Shown piece after piece: positions 16,940-27,208 of a stretch of DNA of 64,000 nucleotides. Source of the DNA: Streptomyces sp. NBC_01275 (GTDB taxonomy: Bacteria > Actinomycetota > Actinomycetes > Streptomycetales > Streptomycetaceae); the NCBI RefSeq assembly GCF_026340655.1, contig NZ_JAPEOZ010000001.1:7998001-8062000 (forward strand). Direction: 5' to 3'. Under the pieces are notes generated by a model that was given only the letters and a program-made list of their open reading frames with translations, did not search any database and had not been told where the DNA came from. A program made the translations under genes and the position numbers. How positions within the stretch are numbered: position 1 is the stretch's first letter; each line of letters begins with the position of its first letter.

Positions 16940-18514
16940 TCACTGCTCGCGCAGCGGAATCGACACGTACGACGGGTCGTTCGCCGGCGAGGAGAAGGTC
17001 AGCTGCGCGCCGGACGGGTTGTGCTCGATGTAGAGCGGGTCGACCGTGTCGACGACCAGGGCCAGTCGGTGCCCTGCCGGGACGTCGTAGGCCGTGGAGA
17101 ACAGCTCCAGGCCGAGGCCGAACGGCTTGCCGGGCGTGAGCCCGTGGAAGGTGTACGGCGCGTCGGCGACCAGCTTGCCGAGGCCGAGCGGCCCCACGTC
17201 GTACAGATAGGCGACGAGGGTGCCGCTCTCCTTGGTCGGGGTGACCGTGGTGTGCAACACGGCGGTGCCGCGCACCTGTTGGGCCGTCGTGTACCGCTCC
17301 GACTGCCATACGGCCGCCCAGCGGCGGGGGAGCAGGGGGATCGGGGCCACCGGGGGCACCCGCGCGACCTGGTCGAGGATGCTGGAGAGGAACACGATCC
17401 CGCCGTCCGCGCCCGAGTCGACGTTCGTGTGGATCGTGGTCGTGCCCGCGAGGGCGATCTTCGTACGGTGGGCGTTCACCGACTTCCAGTCGGGGTAACC
17501 CTCGTAGCCGTCGGTGGAACGGGACTTGAGCTGGACGGGCTGTTCCCGGTCGACGCCGTTGTCCACGCCCTTGAGGTAGTGGTCGAACCAGCGCCCGGTG
17601 TCGGTCCACACGTCGTTGGGCAGACCGAACAGACCGGTGAGCTCGGCGGTGGCGTGGTCGCCGGGGCGCAGCTCCAGTCGCTTGGGGCCGGTCAGCTTCT
17701 CGTAGAGGGAGACGGACTGGTTGGGCGGGAAGATCGTGTCGCCCCAGGCCCCGGCGAGCAGCACCGCCGCGCCGTTGTGGTTGAGCTGGTCCAGATAGGT
17801 CGCGGGTGAACGTTTCTTCCCCCAGGCGAGGATGTCCTGCTCCCGGGACAGGTCGGAGGCGTAGAAAGCCGAGAAGACGTCCCGGGACTCGGCGCTCTGG
17901 CGGCCGACGACCGTGCCCACGCCGTCGAGCAGGGCGGCGGCCTGGACGTGCTGGGTGCGGCCGGAGTAGATCGAGTCGATCAGGTCGCCCCAGCCGCTGA
18001 GCGAGGCGACGGCCTTGATCCGCGGATCGTGGGCGGCGGCCAACAGGCTGATGCCCGCGCCGTAGGAGACGCCCGCCATGCCGATGTGCCGTGCGTCGGC
18101 AGGGGTGTTGGCGAGGGCCCAGTCGACGACCTTGGAGGCGTCGGCCACGTCGTGCGGACCCGCCACGTCGATCTCCCCGCCCGACTGCCAGAAGCCCCGC
18201 ACGTTGTAACTGAGCACGACGTAACCGGATTCGGCGAGTCTCTGTGCCTGTGCGAGGTACTGGACCTGCGGGAAGCCCCAGCTCGTGGGGAGCACGATCA
18301 ACGGGTGGCGGTGGAGGGCGTCGGCGCCGGCCGGCGTGACCACGTTGGCCTTGAGGACCGTGCCGCCGTCCCCGGCGATGTCGACGTACCGGACGCTGCT
18401 CGCAGCGTCCTGCGCGGCCTGTGCGGCGGGCGCGAGGCCGAGGACGCCGCCCGCGATCAGGGACGCGGAGACGACGCCCGCGGCGGTCGTGCGAAAGGCC
18501 TTGCGGTGTCCCAC
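16940..18514 (-). CDS. Secreted CocE/NonD-type alpha/beta hydrolase (X-Pro dipeptidyl-peptidase-like)
   Basis: 524 residues; GTG at 18514 with GAGGAG 6 nt upstream. A signal peptide covers residues 1-33 (AAGVVSASLIAGGVLGLAPA then AQA). The hydrolase core shows PLIVLPTSWGFP, the block YNVRGFWQSGGEIDVAG and the nucleophile elbow GMAGVSYGAG with Ser150, as in X-Pro dipeptidyl-peptidase S15 and cocaine-esterase families. The C-terminal 180 residues form the jelly-roll domain of S15/CocE enzymes (GTAVLHTTVTPTKESGTLVA). It is exported and likely acts on peptides or esters outside the cell. The upstream region carries GGTAACC repeats that could be a regulatory site. Confidence 0.82.
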   Translation of the reverse strand: MGHRKAFRTTAAGVVSASLIAGGVLGLAPAAQAAQDAASSVRYVDIAGDGGTVLKANVVTPAGADALHRHPLIVLPTSWGFPQVQYLAQAQRLAESGYVVLSYNVRGFWQSGGEIDVAGPHDVADASKVVDWALANTPADARHIGMAGVSYGAGISLLAAAHDPRIKAVASLSGWGDLIDSIYSGRTQHVQAAALLDGVGTVVGRQSAESRDVFSAFYASDLSREQDILAWGKKRSPATYLDQLNHNGAAVLLAGAWGDTIFPPNQSVSLYEKLTGPKRLELRPGDHATAELTGLFGLPNDVWTDTGRWFDHYLKGVDNGVDREQPVQLKSRSTDGYEGYPDWKSVNAHRTKIALAGTTTIHTNVDSGADGGIVFLSSILDQVARVPPVAPIPLLPRRWAAVWQSERYTTAQQVRGTAVLHTTVTPTKESGTLVAYLYDVGPLGLGKLVADAPYTFHGLTPGKPFGLGLELFSTAYDVPAGHRLALVVDTVDPLYIEHNPSGAQLTFSSPANDPSYVSIPLREQ

Positions 18515-18564
18515 GGGTCACTCCTCGACGTGCGTCGGCGCACAGTTCCTCAGTGCAAAGTGAC

Positions 18565-18615
18565 CCGACGGTAACCGGGATGTCTTACTGGAGGTAACCC
18601 GCCGGTAAGTTACGT
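18565..18615 (-). promoter_or_regulatory. GGTAACC repeats in promoter region of secreted hydrolase gene
   Basis: Two GGTAACC copies at 18570-18576 and 18593-18599 are 23 bp apart (about two helical turns), followed by the related GGTAAGTTAC from 18604. Read on the minus strand they give GGTTACC elements, one directly followed by GGTCAC, reminiscent of the 11-bp direct-repeat units of the Streptomyces PhoP box but not a good match. They lie 50-90 bp upstream of the start at 18514, a plausible activator or repressor position. Confidence 0.35.
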
Positions 18616-19356
18616 GGCAGTAACGATTGTTGTGGCCGGCAGGGGCGCCTGGGCCGCCCGCGTCACGTCCTCGACCAGCTCCACGACGTCGGGGCCGTAC
18701 GCCTGGGAGTTGATCACCTTCAGGAGCAGGACGAACGAGCCGTTCCCGTGCTTGCGGGCCAGCCGCTCGTGGTTGCGGACGAGATAGCGGGTGGCGGCCT
18801 GGTTGGTGATCGCGCGCTGGCCGCAGAACAGGAACACCGGCCGCGCCTCCCGCCGTTGACCGGCGGTGAGCCGGGCCAGCAGAACGAACTCGGTGACGCC
18901 CGCGTCCATGCGGTAGTGCTCGGCGCCGACCTGGAACGCCAGCCGGTCCGGGCTCGGTTCGCGGTCGGTGTTGACCCGCACCCCGGGCAGCATGGCCTGG
19001 ATGTGGGCCGCCATGCGCCGGTTCGATCCCGGCCCGCCGACGCAGAACTCCGTTCGCTCCCCGAAACCCTGACGGGCCGTGTCCTGGGTGACGACCTCGG
19101 CGCCCGCGCCGCAGTCCTTGATGAGCGCGGCGAGTTCCAGGAGCGCGAACACGTCGTGCCGGTGCACCGCCAGGTCCGCGCTGCCCGCGTCGCGGTTGAC
19201 GACGAGCAGGCACTCCGAGTTCTCCGGCAGCCCGAAGAAGGCCTGCTTGCGGCGGAGCTTCCGCCGCCACAGGTACGTACGGGCGAGCCAGCCCAGCGCG
19301 GCGCTGATTCCGGCCGCGACCACGCCCAGGACGATGTTGCGCAGGTCGTCGTTCAT
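18610..19356 (-). CDS. Membrane-anchored protein of unknown function
   Basis: 248 residues from the ATG at 19356. One N-terminal membrane helix (NIVLGVVAAGISAALGWLA, about residues 6-24) is followed by a basic stretch (RRKLRRK) and a soluble cytoplasmic domain. The domain contains SECLLVVNRDAGSADLAVHR, FCVGGPGSNRRMAAHIQAML and RPVFLFCGQRAITNQAATRY. The GGPGSN block suggests nucleotide- or NAD-binding, but I do not recognise a family. The start is supported by TACTAT 8 nt upstream, a likely -10 box of a leaderless transcript. It lies upstream of the secreted hydrolase on the same strand and is divergent from ggt. Confidence 0.6.
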   Translation of the reverse strand: MNDDLRNIVLGVVAAGISAALGWLARTYLWRRKLRRKQAFFGLPENSECLLVVNRDAGSADLAVHRHDVFALLELAALIKDCGAGAEVVTQDTARQGFGERTEFCVGGPGSNRRMAAHIQAMLPGVRVNTDREPSPDRLAFQVGAEHYRMDAGVTEFVLLARLTAGQRREARPVFLFCGQRAITNQAATRYLVRNHERLARKHGNGSFVLLLKVINSQAYGPDVVELVEDVTRAAQAPLPATTIVTAT

Positions 19357-19370
19357 GGGCGCGCATAGTA
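19357..19370 (-). promoter_or_regulatory. Candidate leaderless promoter of membrane-protein gene
   Basis: On the minus strand, TACTAT (19365-19370) is followed by 8 nt and then the ATG at 19356; no ribosome site is present. This spacing places the transcription start at or near the initiation codon. Confidence 0.4.
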
Positions 19371-19499
19371 GTGGGCCCGCATGACCGCTACGTACCCGTG
19401 TTCGAGGTGTGGCAGTCGTATGACAGTGCCCGGAAGGAGACTGTCGGGGCCCCGGCAATGTGGTTACGCTGCGCGGACGGTCCTGGACTGGAGGTATTG

Positions 19500-21293
19500 A
19501 TGCGTCGCCCCCTCGCGCGGAAACTGTCGGTGCTGGCGGTATCCGCCGCCGTGGTGTCGGTGGGGGCGGCAGCGCCACCCGCCGCCGGGAGCACGGCAGT
19601 CGAGAAGGTCCCCGTCGCCGTCGGCTACGGAGGAGCCGTCGCCAGCGTCGACGTGGACGCCTCCGCGGCCGGCATCGAGGTGCTGCGCAAGGGCGGCAAC
19701 GCCGTCGACGCGGCCGTCGCCACCGCCGCCGCCCTCGGCGTCACCGAGCCCTACTCCTCCGGCATCGGCGGAGGCGGCTACTTCGTCTACTACGACGCCA
19801 AGACCCGTGCGGTGCACACCATCGACGGCCGGGAGACCGCTCCGCTGACCGCGGACTCCGGCCTCTTCCTGGAGGACGGCAAGCCGCTCGCCTTCGCGGA
19901 CGCCGTCAGCAGCGGCCTGGGCGTCGGCACCCCGGGCACGCCCGCCACATGGGCGACCGCGCTGTCGAAGTGGGGCAGCAGAAAGCTCGCCGCGGTGCTC
20001 GAACCCGCCGAGCGCATCGCCCGCGACGGCTTCACCGTCGACGACACCTTCCGCACCCAGACCGCCGCCAACGAGACCCGCTTCCGCTACTTCCCGGACA
20101 CCGCGAAGCTGTTCCTGCCCGGCGGACAACTCCCCGTCGTCGGCTCGACGTTCAAGAACCCCGAGCTCGCCAGGACCTACCAGGAGCTGGGCCGCAAGGG
20201 CGTCGCCGCGCTCTACCGGGGCGACCTGGGCGAGGACATCGTCGACACGGTCAACAAGCCGCCCGTGGACCCGAGTTCCGGCTGGAAGGCCCGCCCCGGG
20301 AAGCTGTCCGCCGAGGACCTCGCCGCCTACCGCGCCAAGCTCCAGGCGCCCACCAAGACGTCGTACCGAGGCCTGGGCGTCTACTCCATCGCGCCCTCGT
20401 CGTCGGGCGGAACGACGGTCGGCGAGGCGCTCAACATCCTGGAGAAGACGGACCTTTCCAAGGCGAGCGAGGCGCAGTATCTGCACCGCTACATCGAAGC
20501 CAGCCGGATCGCCTTCGCCGACCGCGGACGCTGGCTCGGCGACCCCGCCTTCGAGGACGTGCCGACGAAGCAGCTGCTGTCACAGAGGTACGCCGACTCG
20601 CGCGCCTGCCTGATCAAGGACGACGCGGTGCTCACCAGCCCCCTCGCGCCCGGCGACCCGAGCCACCCGGCCGCCTGCGACACCGGCGGCACCGCCGCGC
20701 CGACGACCTACGAGGGCGAGAACACCACGCATCTCACGGTCGCCGACAAGTGGGGCAACGTCGTCTCCTACACGCTCACCATCGAGCAGACCGGCGGCAG
20801 CGCCATCACCGTCCCGGGCCGGGGCTTCCTCCTCAACAACGAGCTGACGGACTTCTCCTTCGCGCCGGCCAACCCGGCCGTGCACGACCCGAACCTGCCC
20901 GGTCCGGGCAAGCGGCCGCGGTCGTCGATCTCCCCGACCATCGTGCTGGACAAGAACGACAAGCCCGTCGTGGCGCTCGGTTCGCCCGGCGGCTCGACCA
21001 TCATCACCACCGTGCTGCAGACCCTCACCGAGTTCCTCGACCGCGGACTGCCCCTCGTCGACGCCATCGCCGCACCCCGCGCCAGCCAGCGCAACGCGGC
21101 CCAGACCGAACTCGAACCCGGCCTGTACGGAAGCGACGTGGCCAAGCAGCTGGAGGCCATCGGGCACTCCTTCAAGCTGAACCCGGAGATCGGCGCGGCG
21201 ACCGGCGTACAGCGACTGCCGAACGGCAAGTGGCTGGCCGCCGCCGAGACCGTACGGCGCGGCGGCGGCTCGGCCCAGGTCGTGTACCCGGCC

Positions 21294-21299
<6 letters not shown>
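19500..21299 (+). CDS. ggt: Secreted gamma-glutamyltransferase
   Basis: 599 residues; ATG at 19500 with GGAGG 5-6 nt upstream. Signal peptide at residues 1-31 (LSVLAVSAAVVSVGAAAPPA). The large-subunit pattern (GIEVLRKGGNAVDAAVATAA, GIGGGGYFVYYD, DGRETAP) leads to the autocleavage site NTTHLTVADKWGN, with the nucleophile Thr409 becoming the N-terminus of the small subunit. The oxyanion and substrate loops follow (GFLLNNELTDFSF, PRSSISPTIV, GSPGGSTIITTV). It cleaves or transfers the gamma-glutamyl group of glutathione and related compounds outside the cell. Its stop overlaps the end of the convergent clpC-like gene by 6 bp. Confidence 0.92.
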
Positions 21300-23849
<2,550 letters not shown>

Positions 23850-24000
23850 GGCGTTCCGTTCGATGGACGTGCAGGGCGCTGCGCTGCGGTGCCGGGTGCC
23901 CTCGGCCGGGCCGGCCGGTCACACCACCTTGGCACGATCGATCGGGTGCGGCATGTCCTGCCGGCCGCGGCGGCACCCGGCCCCACGGCCACCCGCCGAT

Positions 24001-24180
24001 ACGAGCTCCCCGCGTCCTGCGCCGTCCCGCGTCCCGCGCCGCGTCCTGCGCCGTCCCGCGTCCTGCGCCGCGTCCCGCGCCGCGTCCCGTCCCGCGCCCC
24101 GTCCTGCGCGCCGCTCCCCACCACGCCCCGTCCCGCGTCCCCCGTCCTGCGCCCCGCCCCGCGCCCAGCCCTGCGCCGCT
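24001..24180. repeat. Degenerate C/G-rich short tandem repeats
   Basis: Alternating CCGCGTCCCGC and CGTCCTGCGCC units fill this stretch with small changes. The pattern looks like slippage-driven expansion in a non-coding gap. It has neither the fixed repeat/spacer layout of a CRISPR array nor coding structure. Confidence 0.6.
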
Positions 24181-24231
24181 CCCCGCCACGCCCCGCTTCG
24201 GCCCCCGTGCCTCTATGGCCCCCATGCCCCC

Positions 24232-24307
24232 GGAGCTTCAGGCCCTGCCCCCCTGCGGTCTCCGCTCCTGGAGCTTCGGGCCCCGCCCCCCTGCGGCCTC
24301 CGCCCCC
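24232..24307. repeat. 38-bp tandem duplication
   Basis: Unit 1 (24232-24269) and unit 2 (24270-24307) are each 38 bp, begin GGAGCTTC and share CCCCCCTGCGG; they differ at about half a dozen positions. Unit 2 ends 13 bp before the stop codon of the map gene, so a role in transcript termination is possible but unproven. Confidence 0.6.
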
Positions 24308-24320
24308 GGAGGGAACCGTT

Positions 24321-25091
24321 CTACCGTCGTTCGGTGAGGATCCGTGGGCCCGCGTCCGTGATGGCCACCGTGTGTTCCGCGTGGGCCGCCCGGGAGCCGT
24401 CGTTCGTCCGCAGGGTCCAGCCGTCCGGCGCCTCGTGGTAGCCGTCGCCGCCGCCCGCGATCAGCATGGGCTCGATGGCGAGGACCATGCCGTGCCGCAG
24501 GCGCATCCCCCGGCCCGGGCGGCCCTCGTTGGGGACCGGCGGGTCCTCGTGCATGTGCCGGCCCACGCCGTGGCCGCCGAAGCCGTCCGGGATGCCGTAG
24601 CCGCCGGCCCGGCAGACCGCGCCGACGGCGTGGGCGATGTCGCCGATGCGGTTGCCGACGACCGCCGCCTCGATGCCGGCCGCGAGGGCGCGCTCCGCGG
24701 CGTCGATCAGTCGGAGGTCCGCCGGGCGGGGCGTGCCCACGGTGAAGGTGAGGGCGGAGTCGCCGACCCAGCCGTCCAGCTGCGCGCCGAAGTCGATCGA
24801 GACCAGGTCGCCGTCGCGCAGCGGTTGACCGGTGGGGATGCCGTGCACGATCGCGTCGTTCACGGAGACGCAGAGCACCGCCGGGAACGGGGTCGGCGCG
24901 AAGGACGGGCGGTAGCCGAGGAAGGGCGAGCTCGCGCCCGCCTCCCGCAGCACGTCGTGCGCCACCTCGTCCAGCTCCAGCGGGGACACGCCCACGTCGG
25001 CGGCCTTGCGCACCGCCGTCAGGGCTCGGGCGACGACCTGTCCCGCCTCGTACATGGCATCGATCGATGTGTTCGTCTTCAGTTCCACCAT
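24321..25091 (-). CDS. map: Type I methionine aminopeptidase
   Basis: 256 residues. Metal ligands of the pita-bread fold are in place: IDFGAQLDGWVGDSALTF (two Asp), GHGVGRHMHEDPPVPN (His), MVLAIEPMLIAGG (Glu) and AAHAEHTVAITD (Glu); the substrate His is in VNDAIVHGIP. It removes initiator methionine from new proteins. Streptomyces usually carry more than one copy, and this one is not in the ribosomal-protein cluster. It is divergent from a small HTH regulator with only 44 bp between starts. That gap holds a palindrome and a -10 box 7 nt from this ATG, so translation is probably leaderless and regulated. Confidence 0.9.
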   Translation of the reverse strand: MVELKTNTSIDAMYEAGQVVARALTAVRKAADVGVSPLELDEVAHDVLREAGASSPFLGYRPSFAPTPFPAVLCVSVNDAIVHGIPTGQPLRDGDLVSIDFGAQLDGWVGDSALTFTVGTPRPADLRLIDAAERALAAGIEAAVVGNRIGDIAHAVGAVCRAGGYGIPDGFGGHGVGRHMHEDPPVPNEGRPGRGMRLRHGMVLAIEPMLIAGGGDGYHEAPDGWTLRTNDGSRAAHAEHTVAITDAGPRILTERR

Positions 25092-25135
25092 GCCAATTAC
25101 TATACCGGTTTCTGTGCCGGTATTAGAATGGCGGC
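25092..25135. promoter_or_regulatory. Shared operator and two leaderless promoters between map and HTH gene
   Basis: The 44-bp gap contains a perfect inverted repeat, ATACCGG (25102-25108) and CCGGTAT (25117-25123), separated by 8 bp. Rightward, TAGAAT (25124-25129) is 6 nt before the HTH gene's ATG at 25136. Leftward, TATAGT (complement of 25099-25104) is 7 nt before the map ATG at 25091. Neither gene has a ribosome site, so both transcripts would start at their ATG. The palindrome lies between, and partly overlaps, the two -10 boxes and so could switch both genes at once; the HTH protein is the obvious binder. Confidence 0.6.
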
Positions 25136-25390
25136 ATGGTGCGCACCCCGTTGACCCCAGAAGAGCGCGAACGCGGAGAACGGCTCGGCCGACTGCTCCG
25201 CGAGGCCCGCGGCGGCCGGAGCATGACCGAGGTCGCGGCGAGCGCGGGCATCTCCGCCGAGACGCTCCGCAAGATCGAGACCGGCCGCGCCCCCACCCCG
25301 GCGTTCTTCACCGTCGCCGCGCTCGCCCGCGCGCTCGGACTGTCGATGGACAAGCTGGCCGGGCTGTGTGTGCCGGCCCCGGCGGCCTGA
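25136..25390 (+). CDS. Small XRE-family HTH regulator
   Basis: 84 residues, consisting almost only of an XRE helix-turn-helix: ERLGRLLREARGGRSMTEVA, then AGISAETLRKIETGRAPTPA as the turn and recognition helix, and AALARALGLSMDKLAGLC. The protein has no ligand or partner domain, so it probably binds as a dimer to a short palindrome. The divergent position and the palindrome in the 44-bp gap suggest repression of itself and of map. The ATG is set by a TAGAAT box 6 nt upstream (leaderless). Confidence 0.8.
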   Translation: MVRTPLTPEERERGERLGRLLREARGGRSMTEVAASAGISAETLRKIETGRAPTPAFFTVAALARALGLSMDKLAGLCVPAPAA

Positions 25391-25434
25391 GGGAGCGCCC
25401 ACGTCGGGGCCCATGACGGACGCCCGCGACGGCC

Positions 25435-25463
25435 GATCGCGCAATGGTCAAGATCGCGCAATG
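25435..25463. repeat. Two 12-bp direct repeats upstream of hypothetical gene
   Basis: GATCGCGCAATG occurs at 25435-25446 and again, identical, at 25452-25463 (17-bp period). The pair lies just upstream of a possible promoter, TTGAAA (25481-25486) with 17 bp to TGTAAC (25504-25509), for the gene at 25563. Tandem identical elements at this position suggest a regulator site. Confidence 0.4.
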
Positions 25464-25562
25464 AGCTCGTCGCGTCCGCTTTGAAAACCATCCGTAGCCG
25501 CGCTGTAACACGGCTGGTGTTTTCTACGACTCGGGGATCTCCGGTCTGGCAGGAGTTGGGCG

Positions 25563-27029
25563 ATGGCGGTGGATCAACTCCCGGGCAGGGTGCGGGAGTT
25601 CGCGAACTACCTGAACGGACTGCTGGCGCGCCTCGACCAGGGCGCCGGCTGGTGCGCGGTGTTCTGGCAACGGGATCCCGACGGCATGCAGGCCTGTCTC
25701 GAAGGGCGCGAGGTGCCCCCCTGGGACGTGGTGGAAGCCCTGTTGCAGGACCTCTCCAGCGAGTACGGCACCGCGCTCGCCGGGCAGGAGGCGCAGCAGG
25801 TGAGGCCTCTGCACTCCGCCGCCCTCGCCGCCTACGACGCCCGTCCCGGCGGCCGGGAATCCCTCGGGGACCGGCTCGACGTCATGCTCCGCGAGCAGCG
25901 CTACGCCGTCGAGCGCCAGGCCGAACTGGGCCGTCGGCTCGCCGCCGCGGCGTCCCGGGAGGAGGCCGACGCCATCCGCCTCGACCTCGCCTGGGCCCAC
26001 GACGACCATGAACGGGCCACCGCACGGTGCGCCGAACTCCGGTACCGGATGGCCGAGTTGGACCGGAACCCGGGAAGCGCTCAGAGGCGGGGGGCGCAGC
26101 CGGTCCGCGCCGCCGAGCCGCACCCGGACTCCGGGTACGGCGCAGAGGCCGCGACCGCGGCCCGTCCCGGAGATGCCACGGTAACCGCATACGACACCGA
26201 GCCCTCCGCCGCTGAGGCAGCCCCCGGGCCGACTCCCGCCGTGGCTGCCGCCGAGGCCCCCGCCCCGGACCCCGCGTCGAGCGCCCCCCTCCCCAAGCAG
26301 CGCAAGCGTCGCCGCGGCAGTGCCCGCTTCGCCGGGATGGCCGAGGAGGAGGCCGCCCCCGTCGCCGTACCGCCGGTCGCGGAGCCGGTGGCGCCCGCGC
26401 CCGCTCCCGCGGCTCGGCGCACTCCGCGCGGGGCGCGGTTCGCCGGGGCAGCCGAGGAGGCGGCGTCGCGGTCGGAGCCGCAGCGGGAGCCGCTGGACGC
26501 GCAGGCGCGGCGGGAGACCGTCGAGGCGGTGGAGCACCTGGTGCGGCTGCGCGGCGAGGGCCGCAGCGGCGAGGCGCACGCCCTGCTCGTCGAGCTCGCG
26601 TACTGGCCCGCCGCCCGGATCCCGCTGCTCGCGGCCGAGCTGCGCCGCGCCGGGCTCACCGCCGACTGGACGACCCTGCTCTGGGAGGCCGCCTCGCTGC
26701 CCGCCGACCGGCTGGTCGCCGCGGCGGACGCCCTGGTCGCGGTGGGGCGCACGGCCGACGGCGAGCAGATCCTGCGGCAGGGCGTCGCCCGACCCGCCGC
26801 CGAGATCGGGCAGGCCGTGCTCGCCCTGGTCGGGGACGGCCGCCGCCGTGAGGCCGGCGCGCTGCTCGACGCCTACGTCCGGGTCCGCACCCCCGAGGAG
26901 GCGGCCCGCAGCGTCGCCCCCGACCCGCAGTCCCTCGTCCCCCTCCTGCTGCAGGCGGCCCGGGGCGTCTCGGAGGAACGCCACTGGGACCTGGTCCACG
27001 CCCTGCGGGTGGCCGGCTTCACGGCCTGA
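25563..27029 (+). CDS. Conserved-type hypothetical protein with HTH-like start and helical C-terminus
   Basis: 488 residues; ATG at 25563 with AGGAG upstream. The N-terminal 90 residues (RVREFANYLNGLLARLDQGA, CLEGREVPPWDVVEALLQDL) resemble the beginning of Streptomyces regulators with a divergent HTH. Residues about 105-165 are a probable coiled coil (REQRYAVERQAELGRRLAAA). A long Ala/Pro-rich linker follows with two copies of a short basic motif (RGSARFAG, then RGARFAG). The last 190 residues are helical repeats (AVEHLVRLRGEGRSGEAHAL, LTADWTTLLWEAASLPADRL, REAGALLDAYVRVRTPEEAA). No enzyme motif is seen. It precedes the pyrimidine cluster but is separated by a 179-bp gap. Confidence 0.65.
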   Translation: MAVDQLPGRVREFANYLNGLLARLDQGAGWCAVFWQRDPDGMQACLEGREVPPWDVVEALLQDLSSEYGTALAGQEAQQVRPLHSAALAAYDARPGGRESLGDRLDVMLREQRYAVERQAELGRRLAAAASREEADAIRLDLAWAHDDHERATARCAELRYRMAELDRNPGSAQRRGAQPVRAAEPHPDSGYGAEAATAARPGDATVTAYDTEPSAAEAAPGPTPAVAAAEAPAPDPASSAPLPKQRKRRRGSARFAGMAEEEAAPVAVPPVAEPVAPAPAPAARRTPRGARFAGAAEEAASRSEPQREPLDAQARRETVEAVEHLVRLRGEGRSGEAHALLVELAYWPAARIPLLAAELRRAGLTADWTTLLWEAASLPADRLVAAADALVAVGRTADGEQILRQGVARPAAEIGQAVLALVGDGRRREAGALLDAYVRVRTPEEAARSVAPDPQSLVPLLLQAARGVSEERHWDLVHALRVAGFTA

Positions 27030-27149
27030 CCGGCGGCTCCCGTTACGCCGTACGCCACGCGACTCACCCACAGGGGTGTGAAACGCGATCGACTCAGCGG
27101 GTTAACGACGATGGTCTTGGCAAGCCCGTCCCTGAGGCTTACGTTCATC

Positions 27150-27180
27150 CCTCTACGGCCTTTGTCTACGGGCGTAGAGG
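27150..27180 (+). promoter_or_regulatory. Inverted repeat upstream of first ureidopropionase gene
   Basis: CCTCTACG (27150-27157) and CGTAGAGG (27173-27180) are perfect 8-bp inverted arms around a 15-bp spacer, ending 28 bp before the ATG at 27209. The spacer holds another CTACGG, so the site has three related elements. Position fits an operator for the local PucR protein or an RNA hairpin in the leader. Confidence 0.4.
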
Positions 27181-27208
27181 CTCTGACGTCCCGTCGAAGG
27201 AGCAGCTC

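Larger units (their letters stand above)
23850..24320. other. 471-bp GC-rich low-complexity intergenic region
   Basis: No gene is supported here. The first 120 bp upstream of the clpC-like gene presumably carry its promoter, but no clear -10/-35 pair was seen. The rest is very GC-rich and repetitive, including degenerate CGTCCTGCGCCGTCCCGCG-type repeats (about 24001-24180) and a 38-bp tandem duplication (24232-24307). The region separates two genes on the same strand. Confidence 0.5.

Noticed and set aside
24001..24307. CRISPR or small RNA in the repeat-rich gap
   Set aside because: Repeats are degenerate and contiguous with no spacers or promoter; better explained as slippage in non-coding DNA.
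24321..25390. A toxin-antitoxin pair (HTH antitoxin with adjacent gene)
   Set aside because: The partner is a complete methionine aminopeptidase transcribed divergently, unlike a co-transcribed toxin.
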